The notes beneath the pieces are model-generated. The model was not told the DNA's origin and did no database searches. It worked only from the letters and a program-made list of their open reading frames with translations. A stretch of DNA of 64,000 nucleotides from Roseibium sp. Lineage in GTDB: Bacteria; Pseudomonadota; Alphaproteobacteria; Rhizobiales; Stappiaceae. Of the stretch, positions 43,711-52,437 are shown one piece after another (the first letter of the stretch is position 1; the number at the start of each line of letters is the position of its first letter). The stretch covers positions 434,001-498,000 of the forward strand of contig JAEPML010000003.1 in assembly GCA_017643925.1 (NCBI GenBank), in the 5' to 3' direction. Position numbers and translations under genes: made by a program.

Positions 43711-44514
43711 TCAGTTCTTCAGGGGCACGCCACCAAAATCTTCCATCAGTTCATGGGCCTGATCCGATTGGCTGTAGTCGATGAAGGTCTTCATCTGATC
43801 ATCCATCGTGCCGTCCTTGTAGATCAGGGCAAGGGTAACTGCGCTCGGATAGCTTTCATCGGTCGGGTGGGCTCCATCGACTTTCAGAACAGACAATCCG
43901 TCCTCCAGCAGCCTCGAATAGGGCCCGAAGGCAATTGCGCCCTTGACGTCACGCGCCGTCGAAATCGCTTCCTGAGTGGTTACCGCGGTCTTTGAACGGG
44001 GCGACATCTGCAGCTCTTTCCAACCCGGCATGCTATTGCGCAGCACCTGCAAGGTGCTGTCGGCGTCTTCGCGCCGGACCAGCTTGACCCGCAGATCGGC
44101 GCCACCCAGTTCAGACCAGTTGCTGATGTCCCCTGAATAAAGACGCACAAGGTCGTCGCTGGAGATCGTTTCAACGCCGGTCGAAGGATGTGTGAAAACC
44201 GCGCTCGGAATTTTTGCGATCGGCAAATAGACGAGACCGTACTCAACCTCACTATCCTTTAGCGGACGCGCAACACGTCCCAGCCGCTCGCTGCCCGAAC
44301 TGACCGCAGCAATGCCGCCACCTGATCCGATGCTCGGCGGGATCGACAGCTTGATTTCTGGGTGCTGCTCGGCGAAACCCTCACCAATCTTGCGAAGCAT
44401 CTCAAGACCGTCACCGGTTCCGACCACGCTGAGCTCCGTCTGGGCGGTTGCCGTATGTGCGAATGAAAGAACTGCGCAAAAAGACAACGCTTGTACTAGG
44501 GCCAAAATCCGCAT
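43711..44514 (-). CDS. PstS-like periplasmic binding protein coupled to a c-di-GMP enzyme
   Basis: Exported binding protein of 267 residues: signal peptide MRILALVQALSFCAVLSFAH ending ATAQ. The rest is a type II periplasmic fold close to phosphate-binding proteins: VVGTGDGLEMLRKIGEGFAE, IPPSIGSGGGIAAVSSGSER (SGGG anion loop), VRLYSGDISNWSELGG near 125 and STLQVLRNSMPGW near 153. No ABC permease or ATPase gene is present; the gene is first in a two-gene operon with the sensor cyclase. By analogy with NspS-MbaA of Vibrio it may be a sensory, not transport, protein. Ligand likely phosphate-like, but Ser/Arg ligands need a structure check. Confidence 0.85.
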   Translation of the reverse strand: MRILALVQALSFCAVLSFAHTATAQTELSVVGTGDGLEMLRKIGEGFAEQHPEIKLSIPPSIGSGGGIAAVSSGSERLGRVARPLKDSEVEYGLVYLPIAKIPSAVFTHPSTGVETISSDDLVRLYSGDISNWSELGGADLRVKLVRREDADSTLQVLRNSMPGWKELQMSPRSKTAVTTQEAISTARDVKGAIAFGPYSRLLEDGLSVLKVDGAHPTDESYPSAVTLALIYKDGTMDDQMKTFIDYSQSDQAHELMEDFGGVPLKN

Positions 44515-45026
44515 CTAAATCACCAAATGTTTGAGATATATACGGAATAACCTGCGCAAGTTAATCAAAAGCTAAAATACTGAAAGAAATTACGATAAAC
44601 ATGTATTGATTTGTTGGACATCAAATATTCTTCCAAAATCGGCAAAATAACAATCCATCTCACACTTGAAAAAAATGCCTAGTCCGGAAAATAATGCCTA
44701 GAGTTACTTTCAAGTCCTTGCAATATGCAATGCTGCCTAAATACATAGCTACACAACCTGAGCTCAATCAAAAATTGAACCGCCTAAATACTTTCAATCT
44801 TACAGTATTTAGAAAAATCAAAAACGCTCAACCGGGAGATTGAGGTAAAGCACCAGATTTGTTGAATCATTTTCTCAACATGTATCGGGAACTGGTCTCG
44901 CACCAAATTCGACATTGATTTCGAGTTTGACTTGCACCTGCCGGAAATTGCTGCAATTCGACGTCTGAAAAGGCTCAAAACACTTTCTGGATGAAATTCT
45001 ATATTTGGCTCGCCTACAGGGTGCGC
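44515..45026. other. AT-rich gap without a supported gene
   Basis: This stretch is far more AT-rich than its surroundings. It has a direct repeat ATGCCTAG at 44675-44682 and 44694-44701 (19-base period). A minus-strand frame of 64 codons at 44784-44978 has no ribosome site or family. It presumably contains the promoter of the binding-protein/GGDEF operon and may be the remnant of a lost gene. Confidence 0.5.
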
Positions 45027-46055
45027 TCAACGCCTTGGCGCTGCGCTGCTTTGCCGAACCACGAGTTCGACATCCACCAGAACCGGGGCTTTTTCATTTC
45101 CGGCACCCGGCCCTGCTTCGAGACATTCCATCAGGAGCGACGCCGCATTCGCGCCAAGCCCGTGGCGGTCCTGACGGATTGTTGTCAGTGCCGGCACATA
45201 AAACTCCGACAGTTCGATATCGTCGAAGCCCACAACCGAAATATCTTCGGGAACACGCAACCCCCTGGCCGTCAAAGTCGAAATGAGGCCAAAGGCAACC
45301 TGATCGGAGGCGCAAAAGACAGCGGATGGCCGGTCTTCCATTTCGACGATGCGTTCAGCGGCGGCCCGGCCCGACTCAAGTGAGAAATCTCCCCGAATGA
45401 TCCAATCGTCCCTGACTGGCAAATCCAGCCTGGCCCTTTCTTCCAGCATCCCCTGCCGCCTGACATGGGTCAGAACATTGTCTTGCGGTCCTGTTACATG
45501 CGCAATCTTCCGGTGACCGAGTTCATAAAGGTGCCGGACAGCCAGACGGGCCCCCTGCAGATTGTCGCTGCGCACGGACGGCAGGTTGGAATCATGCACC
45601 CATTCACAGGCGAACACGATCTGGTCGGCCACGCCGTTGGCCTCGAACTGTTTCAGATCTTCGGCCGAGAGCGTTCCATCCAGGCAGATCATTCCGTCGA
45701 CCTGCGCATCGAGGAAGTAGTCGACGGGCAATTTGCCGGCAGTGGCATGGTGTTTGGTGTCCGCAATCAGAACGGAATACCCGTGATCATCGAACCACTC
45801 GCTTACCCCGGCGAGGATTTTGGAAAAGAAGGGGTTGCCGAGATTGGGCACCAGGACAAGAACGGCACCGGCCTGGCGGGTGCGCAGATTCCTGGCGGCC
45901 TTGTTGACGCGATATCCGGTCGCGTGAATTGCGGAAAATACGGTTTCCCGCGTAGACTCTGTCAGCAGTTCAGGATTGCTGAGTGCGCGGCTGACCGTTG
46001 CGGTTGACACGCCTGCCGCCTTTGCAACATCCCGAATTCGCACGTTTTTTGCCAT
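45027..46055 (-). CDS. LacI family transcriptional regulator
   Basis: Repressor of 342 residues. Helix-turn-helix VRIRDVAKAAGVSTATVSRA at residues 5-24 with hinge helix at NKAARNLRT (51-59), then a type I periplasmic-like effector domain (VLVLVPNLGNPFFSKILAG and FCASDQVAFGLISTLTARGL). It is divergent from the sugar importer operon and two identical palindromes TGTAATCGATTACA lie between them, so it controls that operon and its own gene. The inducer should be a sugar related to the importer's cargo, probably a xyloside or a product of the downstream enzymes. Confidence 0.93.
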   Translation of the reverse strand: MAKNVRIRDVAKAAGVSTATVSRALSNPELLTESTRETVFSAIHATGYRVNKAARNLRTRQAGAVLVLVPNLGNPFFSKILAGVSEWFDDHGYSVLIADTKHHATAGKLPVDYFLDAQVDGMICLDGTLSAEDLKQFEANGVADQIVFACEWVHDSNLPSVRSDNLQGARLAVRHLYELGHRKIAHVTGPQDNVLTHVRRQGMLEERARLDLPVRDDWIIRGDFSLESGRAAAERIVEMEDRPSAVFCASDQVAFGLISTLTARGLRVPEDISVVGFDDIELSEFYVPALTTIRQDRHGLGANAASLLMECLEAGPGAGNEKAPVLVDVELVVRQSSAAPRR

Positions 46056-46101
46056 TTCCCGCCTCCCCGGAACGATTTTTTTCGTTCCCGAATTTTCCGG
46101 G

Positions 46102-46130
46102 TTGACTCGAAGCCGTTTCCCGAGAATTAT
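46102..46130 (+). promoter_or_regulatory. Candidate promoter of the first CUT1 sugar operon
   Basis: TTGACT (46102-46107), 17 bases, then AATTAT (46125-46130). The two LacI operators lie just after it, in position to block elongation or open complex formation. The -10 is a 4-of-6 match, so the call is moderate. Confidence 0.5.
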
Positions 46131-46132
46131 TG

Positions 46133-46182
46133 ATGTAATCGATTACATACCTTTTTTCGTTTTTCAAGTGTAATCGATTACA
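46133..46182. promoter_or_regulatory. Twin LacI-family operators
   Basis: ATGTAATCGATTACAT (46133-46148) is a perfect 16-base palindrome with a central CG, as LacI-family operators have; the inner 14 bases recur exactly at 46169-46182. Centres are 35 bases apart, a little over three helix turns. Both lie between the divergent lacI-type gene and the importer. Confidence 0.85.
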
Positions 46183-46243
46183 AATGCGGTGGAGGCCGCA
46201 TCCAGTTGATACTCGAACGAAATGCGTTCGATGGGAGGAAATG

Positions 46244-47476
46244 ATGAAAGCACTACGCGCAGTCTTTGCCGCAACCACTGCACTCTGTGCAGCCACTGCT
46301 GCAAACGCAACTGATCTGGAAGTGACCCATTGGTGGACGTCCGGCGGTGAAGCCGCAGCGGTTGCCGAGTTTGCAAAGGCGTTTGACGCGACCGGCCACA
46401 AATGGGTCGATGGCGCGATCGCAGGTTCCGGCGGCACGGCTCGCCCGATCATGATCAGCCGCATCACCGGTGGTGACCCGATGGGCGCTACGCAGTTCAA
46501 CCACGGCCGTCAGGCTGAAGAGCTCGTTGAAGCGGGCCTGATGCGTGACCTGACCGATATTGCCAAGGAAGGCAACTGGGCCGAGCTCGTTCGCCCGGCC
46601 AGCCTCCTGGACAGCTGCACACTGGACGGCAAGATCTACTGCGTGCCGGTCAACATCCACTCCCCGCAGTGGCTGTGGCTGAACAACTCGGTTTATGAAG
46701 ACGCAGGCATCCCGGTTCCGAGCAACTGGGACGAGTTCGTTGCTGCAGCTCCGAAACTTCAGGAAAAGGGCATTGTTCCGCTCGCCATGGGCCAGCAGCC
46801 CTGGCAGACAACCCTGGCCTTCCAGGTTCTGATGGTCGCCCTGACCGGGACAGACGTCTTCATGAAAGTCTTCGACCAGAAAGACGGCGAACTTGCCGCC
46901 GGTCCTGAAGTTGCAAAGGTTTTCGCAGCTGCTGACGCTGCCCGCCAGATGGCCAAGGACTCCAACGTTCAGGCCTGGAACGACGCCACGAACATGGTCA
47001 TCACCGGCAAGGCCGGCGGTCAGATCATGGGTGACTGGGCCCAGGGTGAATTCCAGGTGGCCGGACAGGTTGCCGGCAAGGACTACACCTGCCTTCCGGG
47101 GCTCGGCGTGAACGAAATCATCCAGACCGGTGGTGACGCGTTCTACTTCCCGGCCGTTGACGATGCCGACATCACTGCAGCACAGGGCGAACTGGCCAAA
47201 GTCATGATCTCGCCGGAGACCCAGGTTGCATTCAACCTGAAAAAAGGCTCCCTGCCGGTTCGTGGTGACGTTGATCTGGCTGCCGCCAACGACTGCATGC
47301 GCAAGGGTCTCGACATTCTTGCCAAGGGCAACATCATCCCGGGCACCGACCAGCTGATGTCCGCGGACAGCAACCAGCAGGTCAACGACCTGTTCGTCGA
47401 GTTCTTCAACAACCCGTCCATGACGGCTGAAGACGCTCAGGCCCTGTTCGCCTCCATCATCGGCAACGCCGACTGA
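46244..47476 (+). CDS. CUT1 ABC transporter sugar-binding protein
   Basis: Exported carbohydrate-binding protein, 410 residues. Of two adjacent ATG codons the second is five bases from GGGAGG and is taken. Signal peptide MKALRAVFAATTALCAATAANA, then LEVTHWWTSGGEAAAVAEFA, a typical CUT1 opening close to GtsA-type glucose/mannose binders. Aromatic HSPQWLWLNNSVYEDAG near 140 and QQPWQTTLAFQV near 185 line the sugar cleft. Four cysteines are present. First gene of a nine-gene operon; a strong hairpin follows. Cargo is uncertain: family suggests mono- or small oligosaccharide, the GH43 gene suggests xylosides. Confidence 0.9.
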   Translation: MKALRAVFAATTALCAATAANATDLEVTHWWTSGGEAAAVAEFAKAFDATGHKWVDGAIAGSGGTARPIMISRITGGDPMGATQFNHGRQAEELVEAGLMRDLTDIAKEGNWAELVRPASLLDSCTLDGKIYCVPVNIHSPQWLWLNNSVYEDAGIPVPSNWDEFVAAAPKLQEKGIVPLAMGQQPWQTTLAFQVLMVALTGTDVFMKVFDQKDGELAAGPEVAKVFAAADAARQMAKDSNVQAWNDATNMVITGKAGGQIMGDWAQGEFQVAGQVAGKDYTCLPGLGVNEIIQTGGDAFYFPAVDDADITAAQGELAKVMISPETQVAFNLKKGSLPVRGDVDLAAANDCMRKGLDILAKGNIIPGTDQLMSADSNQQVNDLFVEFFNNPSMTAEDAQALFASIIGNAD

Positions 47477-47534
47477 TACCGGACCATGATCCGTCGTCCT
47501 GACGCTTAGGGGGCAAATGGACGGCGGCCTCCAG

Positions 47535-47561
47535 CCCTGCGCGCATCTGATGCGCGCAGGG
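47535..47561 (+). other. Hairpin after the binding-protein gene
   Basis: CCCTGCGCGCAT pairs over 12 bases with ATGCGCGCAGGG around a three-base loop, 58 bases after the stop and before the permease. No T-run. As with xylF, it probably protects the abundant binding-protein mRNA and lowers read-through to the permeases. Confidence 0.7.
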
Positions 47562-47611
47562 AACTCTTATGACAAACTCCTCACAGCACACCCATCGCAA
47601 GGACAAGAGGC

Positions 47612-48505
47612 ATGGCGGCAGCAAGGGCGCCCGCAAGGTGGCACAAGAATATAAGTGCCAAGATAGCGGCAATACCGATGATCACGACAGCGCTGGTCGT
47701 CTTTATCGGAGGAACTGCCTGGACAGTTCTTTATTCCTTCACCAGCTCCAAACTGCTCCCGAAGGAGAAATTCGTTGGACTGGCACAGTACGACCGTCTT
47801 TGGAGCAGCAGTAAGTGGCTGATCTCTATTGAAAACCTTGCGATCTACGGCTTCTTTTCGCTGATTTTCTCGCTGCTGATCGGCTTTGTCCTGGCTGCGC
47901 TCCTGGATCAGAAGATCCGTTTCGAGGACACGTTCCGGACGATCCTTCTTTACCCGTTTGCGCTCAGCTTCATTGTGACCGGTCTTGCCTGGCAGTGGAT
48001 CCTGAACCCGGATTTCGGCATTCAGCATGTCGTCCGGAGCATGGGGTTCGAGAACTTTGACTTCGACCCGCTCTACAACCCGGACATCGTCATCTACGGC
48101 ATTCTCATTGCCGGTCTCTGGCAGGGAACAGGCCTGATCATGTGCCTCATGCTTGCAGGGCTTCGCGGCATTGACGAAGACATCTGGAAGGCTGCCAAGA
48201 TCGACGGCATCCCGATGTGGAAGACCTATATCTTCATCGTCATCCCGATGATGCGTGGCATCTTCATCACCGCCATCGTGCTAATCGCGTCCGGGATCAT
48301 CAAGGTCTACGACCTGGTGGTGGCCCAGACCGGAGGCGGACCCGGCATCGCATCCGAAGTGCCCGCCAAATACGTCTACGATTCCATGTTCCTGTCACAG
48401 AATCTCGGCCAGGGTTTCGCGGCATCGACAATGATGCTGGTAACCGTTGCAATCATCGTAGTGCCATGGGCCTACCTCGAATTCGGAGGCAAGCGCCGTG
48501 GATAA
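47612..48505 (+). CDS. CUT1 ABC transporter permease, MalF type
   Basis: Membrane permease of 297 residues with six helices. The cytoplasmic EAA loop reads GIDEDIWKAAKIDGIPMWKTYIFIVIPMM-like near 187 (split here: DEDIWKAAKIDG and PMWKTYIFIVIP), which docks to the ATPase. GLAWQWILNPDFGIQHV near 125 is typical for MalF-like subunits. Partner to the following permease, whose GTG start overlaps its last eight bases. Confidence 0.92.
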   Translation: MAAARAPARWHKNISAKIAAIPMITTALVVFIGGTAWTVLYSFTSSKLLPKEKFVGLAQYDRLWSSSKWLISIENLAIYGFFSLIFSLLIGFVLAALLDQKIRFEDTFRTILLYPFALSFIVTGLAWQWILNPDFGIQHVVRSMGFENFDFDPLYNPDIVIYGILIAGLWQGTGLIMCLMLAGLRGIDEDIWKAAKIDGIPMWKTYIFIVIPMMRGIFITAIVLIASGIIKVYDLVVAQTGGGPGIASEVPAKYVYDSMFLSQNLGQGFAASTMMLVTVAIIVVPWAYLEFGGKRRG

Positions 48506-49421
48506 CGTCAACCAGAACGCATCGGCCGTCAGCACGGAAATGGTGGGCCCGCGCGGGCAGAAACCGACCAAGGTCTTTTCCCGCCGCAACATCATGATCT
48601 ACGGCACCCTGATCGTCATCTCGCTCTACTATTTGCTGCCGCTTTACGTGATGGTGGTCACCTCGCTGAAAGGCATGCCCGAGATCCGCCTCGGGAACAT
48701 CTTCTCCCCGCCGGTCGAGATCACCTTTCAGCCCTGGGTCAAGGCCTGGGCGGAAGCCTGTACCGGGTTGAACTGTGACGGCCTGAGCCGCGGGTTCTTC
48801 AATTCCGTACGCATTCTCGTTCCGTCGGTGATCCTGTCGATCATCATTGCATCGATCAATGGCTACGCGCTGGCAAACTGGAGATTCAAGGGAGCGGAGA
48901 CCTTCTTCACCATCCTCATTGTCGGCGCCTTCATTCCCTACCAGGTGATGATTTATCCGATCGTGATCCTTCTGCGCGAAGTTGGTCTCTATGGCAGCCT
49001 GACCGGTCTCGTGATCGTCCACACGATCTTCGGAATGCCGATCCTGACGCTGTTGTTCCGCAACTATTTCGCGTCGATCCCGCAAGAGCTGTTCAAGGCG
49101 GCGCGCGTCGACGGGGCCGGCTTCTGGGGAATCTATTTCCGCATCATGATCCCGATGAGTCTGCCGATCTTCGTGGTGGCCATGATCCTGCAGGTAACAG
49201 GTATCTGGAACGACTTCCTGTTCGGCGTGATCTACACCAAGCCGGATCTCTATCCGATGACGGTGCAGCTCAACAACATCGTCAACTCGACACAAGGGGT
49301 GAAGGAATACAACGTCAACATGGCGGCCACGATCCTGACGGGTCTCGTGCCCCTGCTTGTCTACTTCATCTCCGGAAAACTCTTTGTTCGCGGCATCGCC
49401 GCCGGTGCTGTGAAAGGCTGA
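48498..49421 (+). CDS. CUT1 ABC transporter permease, MalG type
   Basis: Second permease, 307 residues, six helices and a cytosolic N-terminal tail of about 30 residues. EAA loop: IPQELFKAARVDGAGFWGIY near 195. Start is GTG nine bases after GGAGG, inside the end of the upstream gene. Ends LFVRGIAAGAVKG, the usual MalG C-terminus that touches the ATPase. An insertion AEACTGLNCDGLS near residue 90 with two cysteines on the periplasmic side is a feature of glucose/mannose-type CUT1 systems. Confidence 0.92.
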   Translation: MDNVNQNASAVSTEMVGPRGQKPTKVFSRRNIMIYGTLIVISLYYLLPLYVMVVTSLKGMPEIRLGNIFSPPVEITFQPWVKAWAEACTGLNCDGLSRGFFNSVRILVPSVILSIIIASINGYALANWRFKGAETFFTILIVGAFIPYQVMIYPIVILLREVGLYGSLTGLVIVHTIFGMPILTLLFRNYFASIPQELFKAARVDGAGFWGIYFRIMIPMSLPIFVVAMILQVTGIWNDFLFGVIYTKPDLYPMTVQLNNIVNSTQGVKEYNVNMAATILTGLVPLLVYFISGKLFVRGIAAGAVKG

Positions 49422-49430
49422 AGAAAAACC

Positions 49431-50516
49431 ATGGAACCCAGTATCTCCATAAAAAACCTCGCCTTGAGCTTCGGCAATCTGAATGTCCTCAAGGATCTCA
49501 ACCTGGAAGTCGGCCAAGGCGAGTTCCTCGTGCTGCTCGGCTCCTCCGGCTGCGGCAAATCCACCTTGCTGAACTGCATTGCAGGCCTTCTGGATGTCAC
49601 CGACGGACAGATCTTCATCGGTGGCAACAACGTCACATGGGAAGAACCCTCCAAGCGTGGCATCGGCATGGTGTTCCAGAGCTATGCGCTCTATCCGCAG
49701 ATGACCGTTGCCGGAAACCTCAGCTTCGGCCTCAAAAACGCCGGCCTGCCCAAGGCAGAGATCGAGGAGCGGGTCAATCGCGCCGCCAAGATCCTGCAGA
49801 TCGAGCCGTTGCTCAACCGCAAGCCGGCCGCTCTTTCGGGCGGCCAGAGGCAGCGCGCTGCAATTGGCCGGGCCCTTGTCCGGGACGCGCAGGTTTTCCT
49901 CTTCGACGAGCCGCTGTCCAACCTGGATGCGAAGCTGCGGGCGGATCTCCGGGTCGAGATCAAACAGCTGCACCAGCAGCTCAGCAACACGATGATCTAC
50001 GTCACGCATGACCAGATCGAGGCCATGACCCTGGCTGACCGGATTGCGATCATGCGTGGGGGGCTGATCCTGCAGCTGGCATCGCCGAACGAGATCTATA
50101 ACCGCCCGGCCAACAAATATGTTGCCGAATTCATCGGTTCACCGACCATGAACTTCTTCGACGGTGAAATCGACGCTGGAGCGGGAACCTTCAATTCGCA
50201 GGGCCAGTCCTTCACGCTTGCCGGTTACGCGTTCGAGGCCGGCAGCGCTCCGACGGGCCCGGCATGGTTCGGAATCCGTCCGGAACACATGGTCAGCGGA
50301 GCCGAGGCTGATTCAGCGCCGGTCCGCATGCAGGCCAAGGTCGAGCTTGTGGAACCTCTTGGATCCGACACGCTCGCCCGCGTTGCCGCCAACGGACACA
50401 CGCTCTGGGTACGACTTGACGGGCAGATCTCGATAGCTGCAGGCGACGAGCTTGCAATCGGCTTTGATCCGGCGCGCGCAAACATTTTCGACAAAACGAC
50501 GGAAGACCGGCTCTAG
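49431..50516 (+). CDS. CUT1 ABC transporter ATPase, MalK/UgpC type
   Basis: ATPase of 361 residues. Walker A LLGSSGCGKSTL near 36, Q-loop MVFQSYALYPQM near 80, signature LSGGQRQRAAIGRALV near 133, Walker B VFLFDEPLSNLDAKL near 153 and switch His YVTHDQIEAMTLA near 190. Residues 240-361 are the regulatory OB domain (GIRPEHM). It probably energises both neighbouring permeases. Confidence 0.95.
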   Translation: MEPSISIKNLALSFGNLNVLKDLNLEVGQGEFLVLLGSSGCGKSTLLNCIAGLLDVTDGQIFIGGNNVTWEEPSKRGIGMVFQSYALYPQMTVAGNLSFGLKNAGLPKAEIEERVNRAAKILQIEPLLNRKPAALSGGQRQRAAIGRALVRDAQVFLFDEPLSNLDAKLRADLRVEIKQLHQQLSNTMIYVTHDQIEAMTLADRIAIMRGGLILQLASPNEIYNRPANKYVAEFIGSPTMNFFDGEIDAGAGTFNSQGQSFTLAGYAFEAGSAPTGPAWFGIRPEHMVSGAEADSAPVRMQAKVELVEPLGSDTLARVAANGHTLWVRLDGQISIAAGDELAIGFDPARANIFDKTTEDRL

Positions 50517-50547
50517 ACCGCTCTTCCCAGATCTTCAGGACACAGGA

Positions 50548-51294
50548 ATGCAAATCTCGTTTCAGCTTTATTCCGCCCGCGACTTCACCCCGTGGGAGGA
50601 CGTACTTCGACGCCTTGCAGAACTTGGCTACACCCAGGTTGAAGGCTTTCGCGGCAACTTCGAAGATGCCGAAGGCTTCAGGCAACTGCTCGATGCCAAC
50701 GGGTTGACCATGCCCTCGGGCCATTTCTTCCCGATGGAGCAGTTCGAAGACGACATCGATGCCGTCATCAAGACGGCGAAGACCCTCGGCATGACAAAGC
50801 TCTACTGCCCCGCGTTGCCGCCCGAGCAGCGTTCGGCGAGCAAGGAAGACTGGAAAAACGTGGCCGAGCGCCTCGAAACCATTGGTGCCAAGATCCGCGC
50901 CGCAGGTCTCGGATTCGGCTGGCACAACCACGACTTCGAATTCGTGGCCTTCGAGGATGGCAGCTTTCCGATGGAAGTCATCCTGGAATCCGCACCGTCC
51001 ATCGAATGGGAAATCGACGTTGCCTGGGTGGTGCGCGGTGGTCAGGATCCGCTGGCCTGGATTGAAGGATATGCCGACAGGATCACGGCAGCCCACGTCA
51101 AGGACATCGCCCCCGAGGGAGAATGTGCCGACGAGGACGGCTGGGCCGATGTCGGGCATGGAACCATGGACTGGAAAACCATCATGGCTGCCCTGCGCAA
51201 GATCGGCGTCGACCTGTTCGTCATGGAACATGACAAACCAAACGATTTCGACCGGTTTGCAAGCCGTTCAATTGAAGAATTTCGCAAGTTTTAA
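50548..51294 (+). CDS. Sugar phosphate isomerase/epimerase-type TIM barrel (short)
   Basis: AP-endonuclease-2 fold TIM barrel of 248 residues. Metal/substrate positions: GHFFPMEQF near 51, GWHNHDFEF near 127, WEIDVAWVVRGG near 151, AAHVKDIAPEG near 182 and FVMEHDKP near 225, the Glu-Asp-His-Glu set of these isomerases/epimerases. Start chosen after AGGACACAGGA. It follows the ATPase gene and precedes the oxidoreductase. Relatives act as epimerases, isomerases or keto-sugar lyases, so the exact reaction is open. Confidence 0.85.
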   Translation: MQISFQLYSARDFTPWEDVLRRLAELGYTQVEGFRGNFEDAEGFRQLLDANGLTMPSGHFFPMEQFEDDIDAVIKTAKTLGMTKLYCPALPPEQRSASKEDWKNVAERLETIGAKIRAAGLGFGWHNHDFEFVAFEDGSFPMEVILESAPSIEWEIDVAWVVRGGQDPLAWIEGYADRITAAHVKDIAPEGECADEDGWADVGHGTMDWKTIMAALRKIGVDLFVMEHDKPNDFDRFASRSIEEFRKF

Positions 51295-51303
51295 GGACCT
51301 GAC

Positions 51304-52425
51304 ATGAGCAAGACACTTGGGATCGGCATCCTGGGATGCGGCAATATCTCGGCTGCCTATATGCGTCTCGCACCGCTGTTCCGCGGCATCGAGGTCCGGG
51401 CCTGCGCTGACCTCAACGCGGAAGCCGCAAAGGTGCGCGCCGAGGAATTCAACCTGCGCGCTGAAACGGTGGACGGCCTCCTGGCAGCAAGCGACATCGA
51501 CATCATCGTCAACCTGACCATTCCGGCGGCCCATTTCGAAGTTTCTAAAAGCGTGCTGAATGCAGGCAAGCATGTCTATTCGGAAAAACCCTTCGTCCTG
51601 AGCGTCGAGGAAGGCCAGGAACTGGCAGCAATTGCGAAGCAAAAGGGTCTGCGGGTCGGATCGGCACCGGACACGTTCATGGGTGGGGCCCATCAGCTGG
51701 CCCGCCACCTGGTTGACGAAGGTGCGGTTGGCAAGGTGACGTCCGGGACCTGTTTCGTGCAGAGCCCTGGCATGGAAATGTGGCACCCGAACCCGGATTT
51801 CTTCTTCCAGCCGGGTGGCGGCCCGATCCTTGATCTCGGTCCCTACTACATCTCCAACCTTGTCCAGCTTCTTGGACCGGTCAAGCGCGTGACCGCGATG
51901 AGCTCGTCGGGTTCGGACTACCGGACAATCACTTCCGAACCGCGCAATGGCGAAAAGATCAAGGTGGAAACACCGACAACGATCCATGCGGTCATGCAGT
52001 TCGAGTCAGGTGCCCAGGTCACGTACTGCGCCAGCTGGGACGTCTGGCAGCACGGGCATTCCAACATGGAACTCTATGGCCAGTCGGGAACATTGCATGT
52101 GCCGGATCCGAACTTCTTCGGCGGTGAAGTGCGCATCACCGACAAGGGCAGCTTCGTCAACATCACCGAGGACTGGGATCATCCCTTCTCCAAGGCGAAT
52201 GACCGAACGCATGCAAACTATCGCACGGCCGGCCTGGCAGACATGGCGCTGGCCATCCTGGAAGATCGCCCGCACCGGTGCTCCCTTGAATTTTCGCTGC
52301 ATGTGGTGGATGTCATGACTTCGATCCTGTCTTCGGGTGACACCGGGCAGTTCATCGATATTCAAACGACATGTGACCGCCCGGCGGCGCTAGCACCCGA
52401 GGCGGCACGAGACCTTGTTGCCTAA
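51304..52425 (+). CDS. Gfo/Idh/MocA family oxidoreductase
   Basis: NAD(P)-dependent sugar dehydrogenase-fold protein, 373 residues. Rossmann motif GIGILGCGNISAAYMRLA near residue 5; the EKP motif with catalytic Lys is in GKHVYSEKPFVLSVEEGQEL near 92; the C-terminal domain has PGGGPILDLGPYYISNLVQLLGPV with the usual Asp-Leu-Gly-Xaa-Tyr near 178-182. Homologues oxidise sugars or glycosides, often at C3. Preceded by AAGGA. Its position between an epimerase-like gene and an aldo/keto reductase suggests a keto-sugar path. Confidence 0.9.
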   Translation: MSKTLGIGILGCGNISAAYMRLAPLFRGIEVRACADLNAEAAKVRAEEFNLRAETVDGLLAASDIDIIVNLTIPAAHFEVSKSVLNAGKHVYSEKPFVLSVEEGQELAAIAKQKGLRVGSAPDTFMGGAHQLARHLVDEGAVGKVTSGTCFVQSPGMEMWHPNPDFFFQPGGGPILDLGPYYISNLVQLLGPVKRVTAMSSSGSDYRTITSEPRNGEKIKVETPTTIHAVMQFESGAQVTYCASWDVWQHGHSNMELYGQSGTLHVPDPNFFGGEVRITDKGSFVNITEDWDHPFSKANDRTHANYRTAGLADMALAILEDRPHRCSLEFSLHVVDVMTSILSSGDTGQFIDIQTTCDRPAALAPEAARDLVA

Positions 52426-52437
52426 GCTGGAGCACAC

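Noticed and set aside
44784-44978. 64-codon minus-strand frame in the AT-rich gap.
   Set aside because: No ribosome site, no family pattern, and expected by chance in a 500-base AT-rich stretch.
48453-50009. 518-codon minus-strand frame opposite the CUT1 permease and ATPase genes.
   Set aside because: Antisense to two well-supported genes; His/Asp/Arg-rich composition typical of reverse-strand frames in GC-rich DNA.
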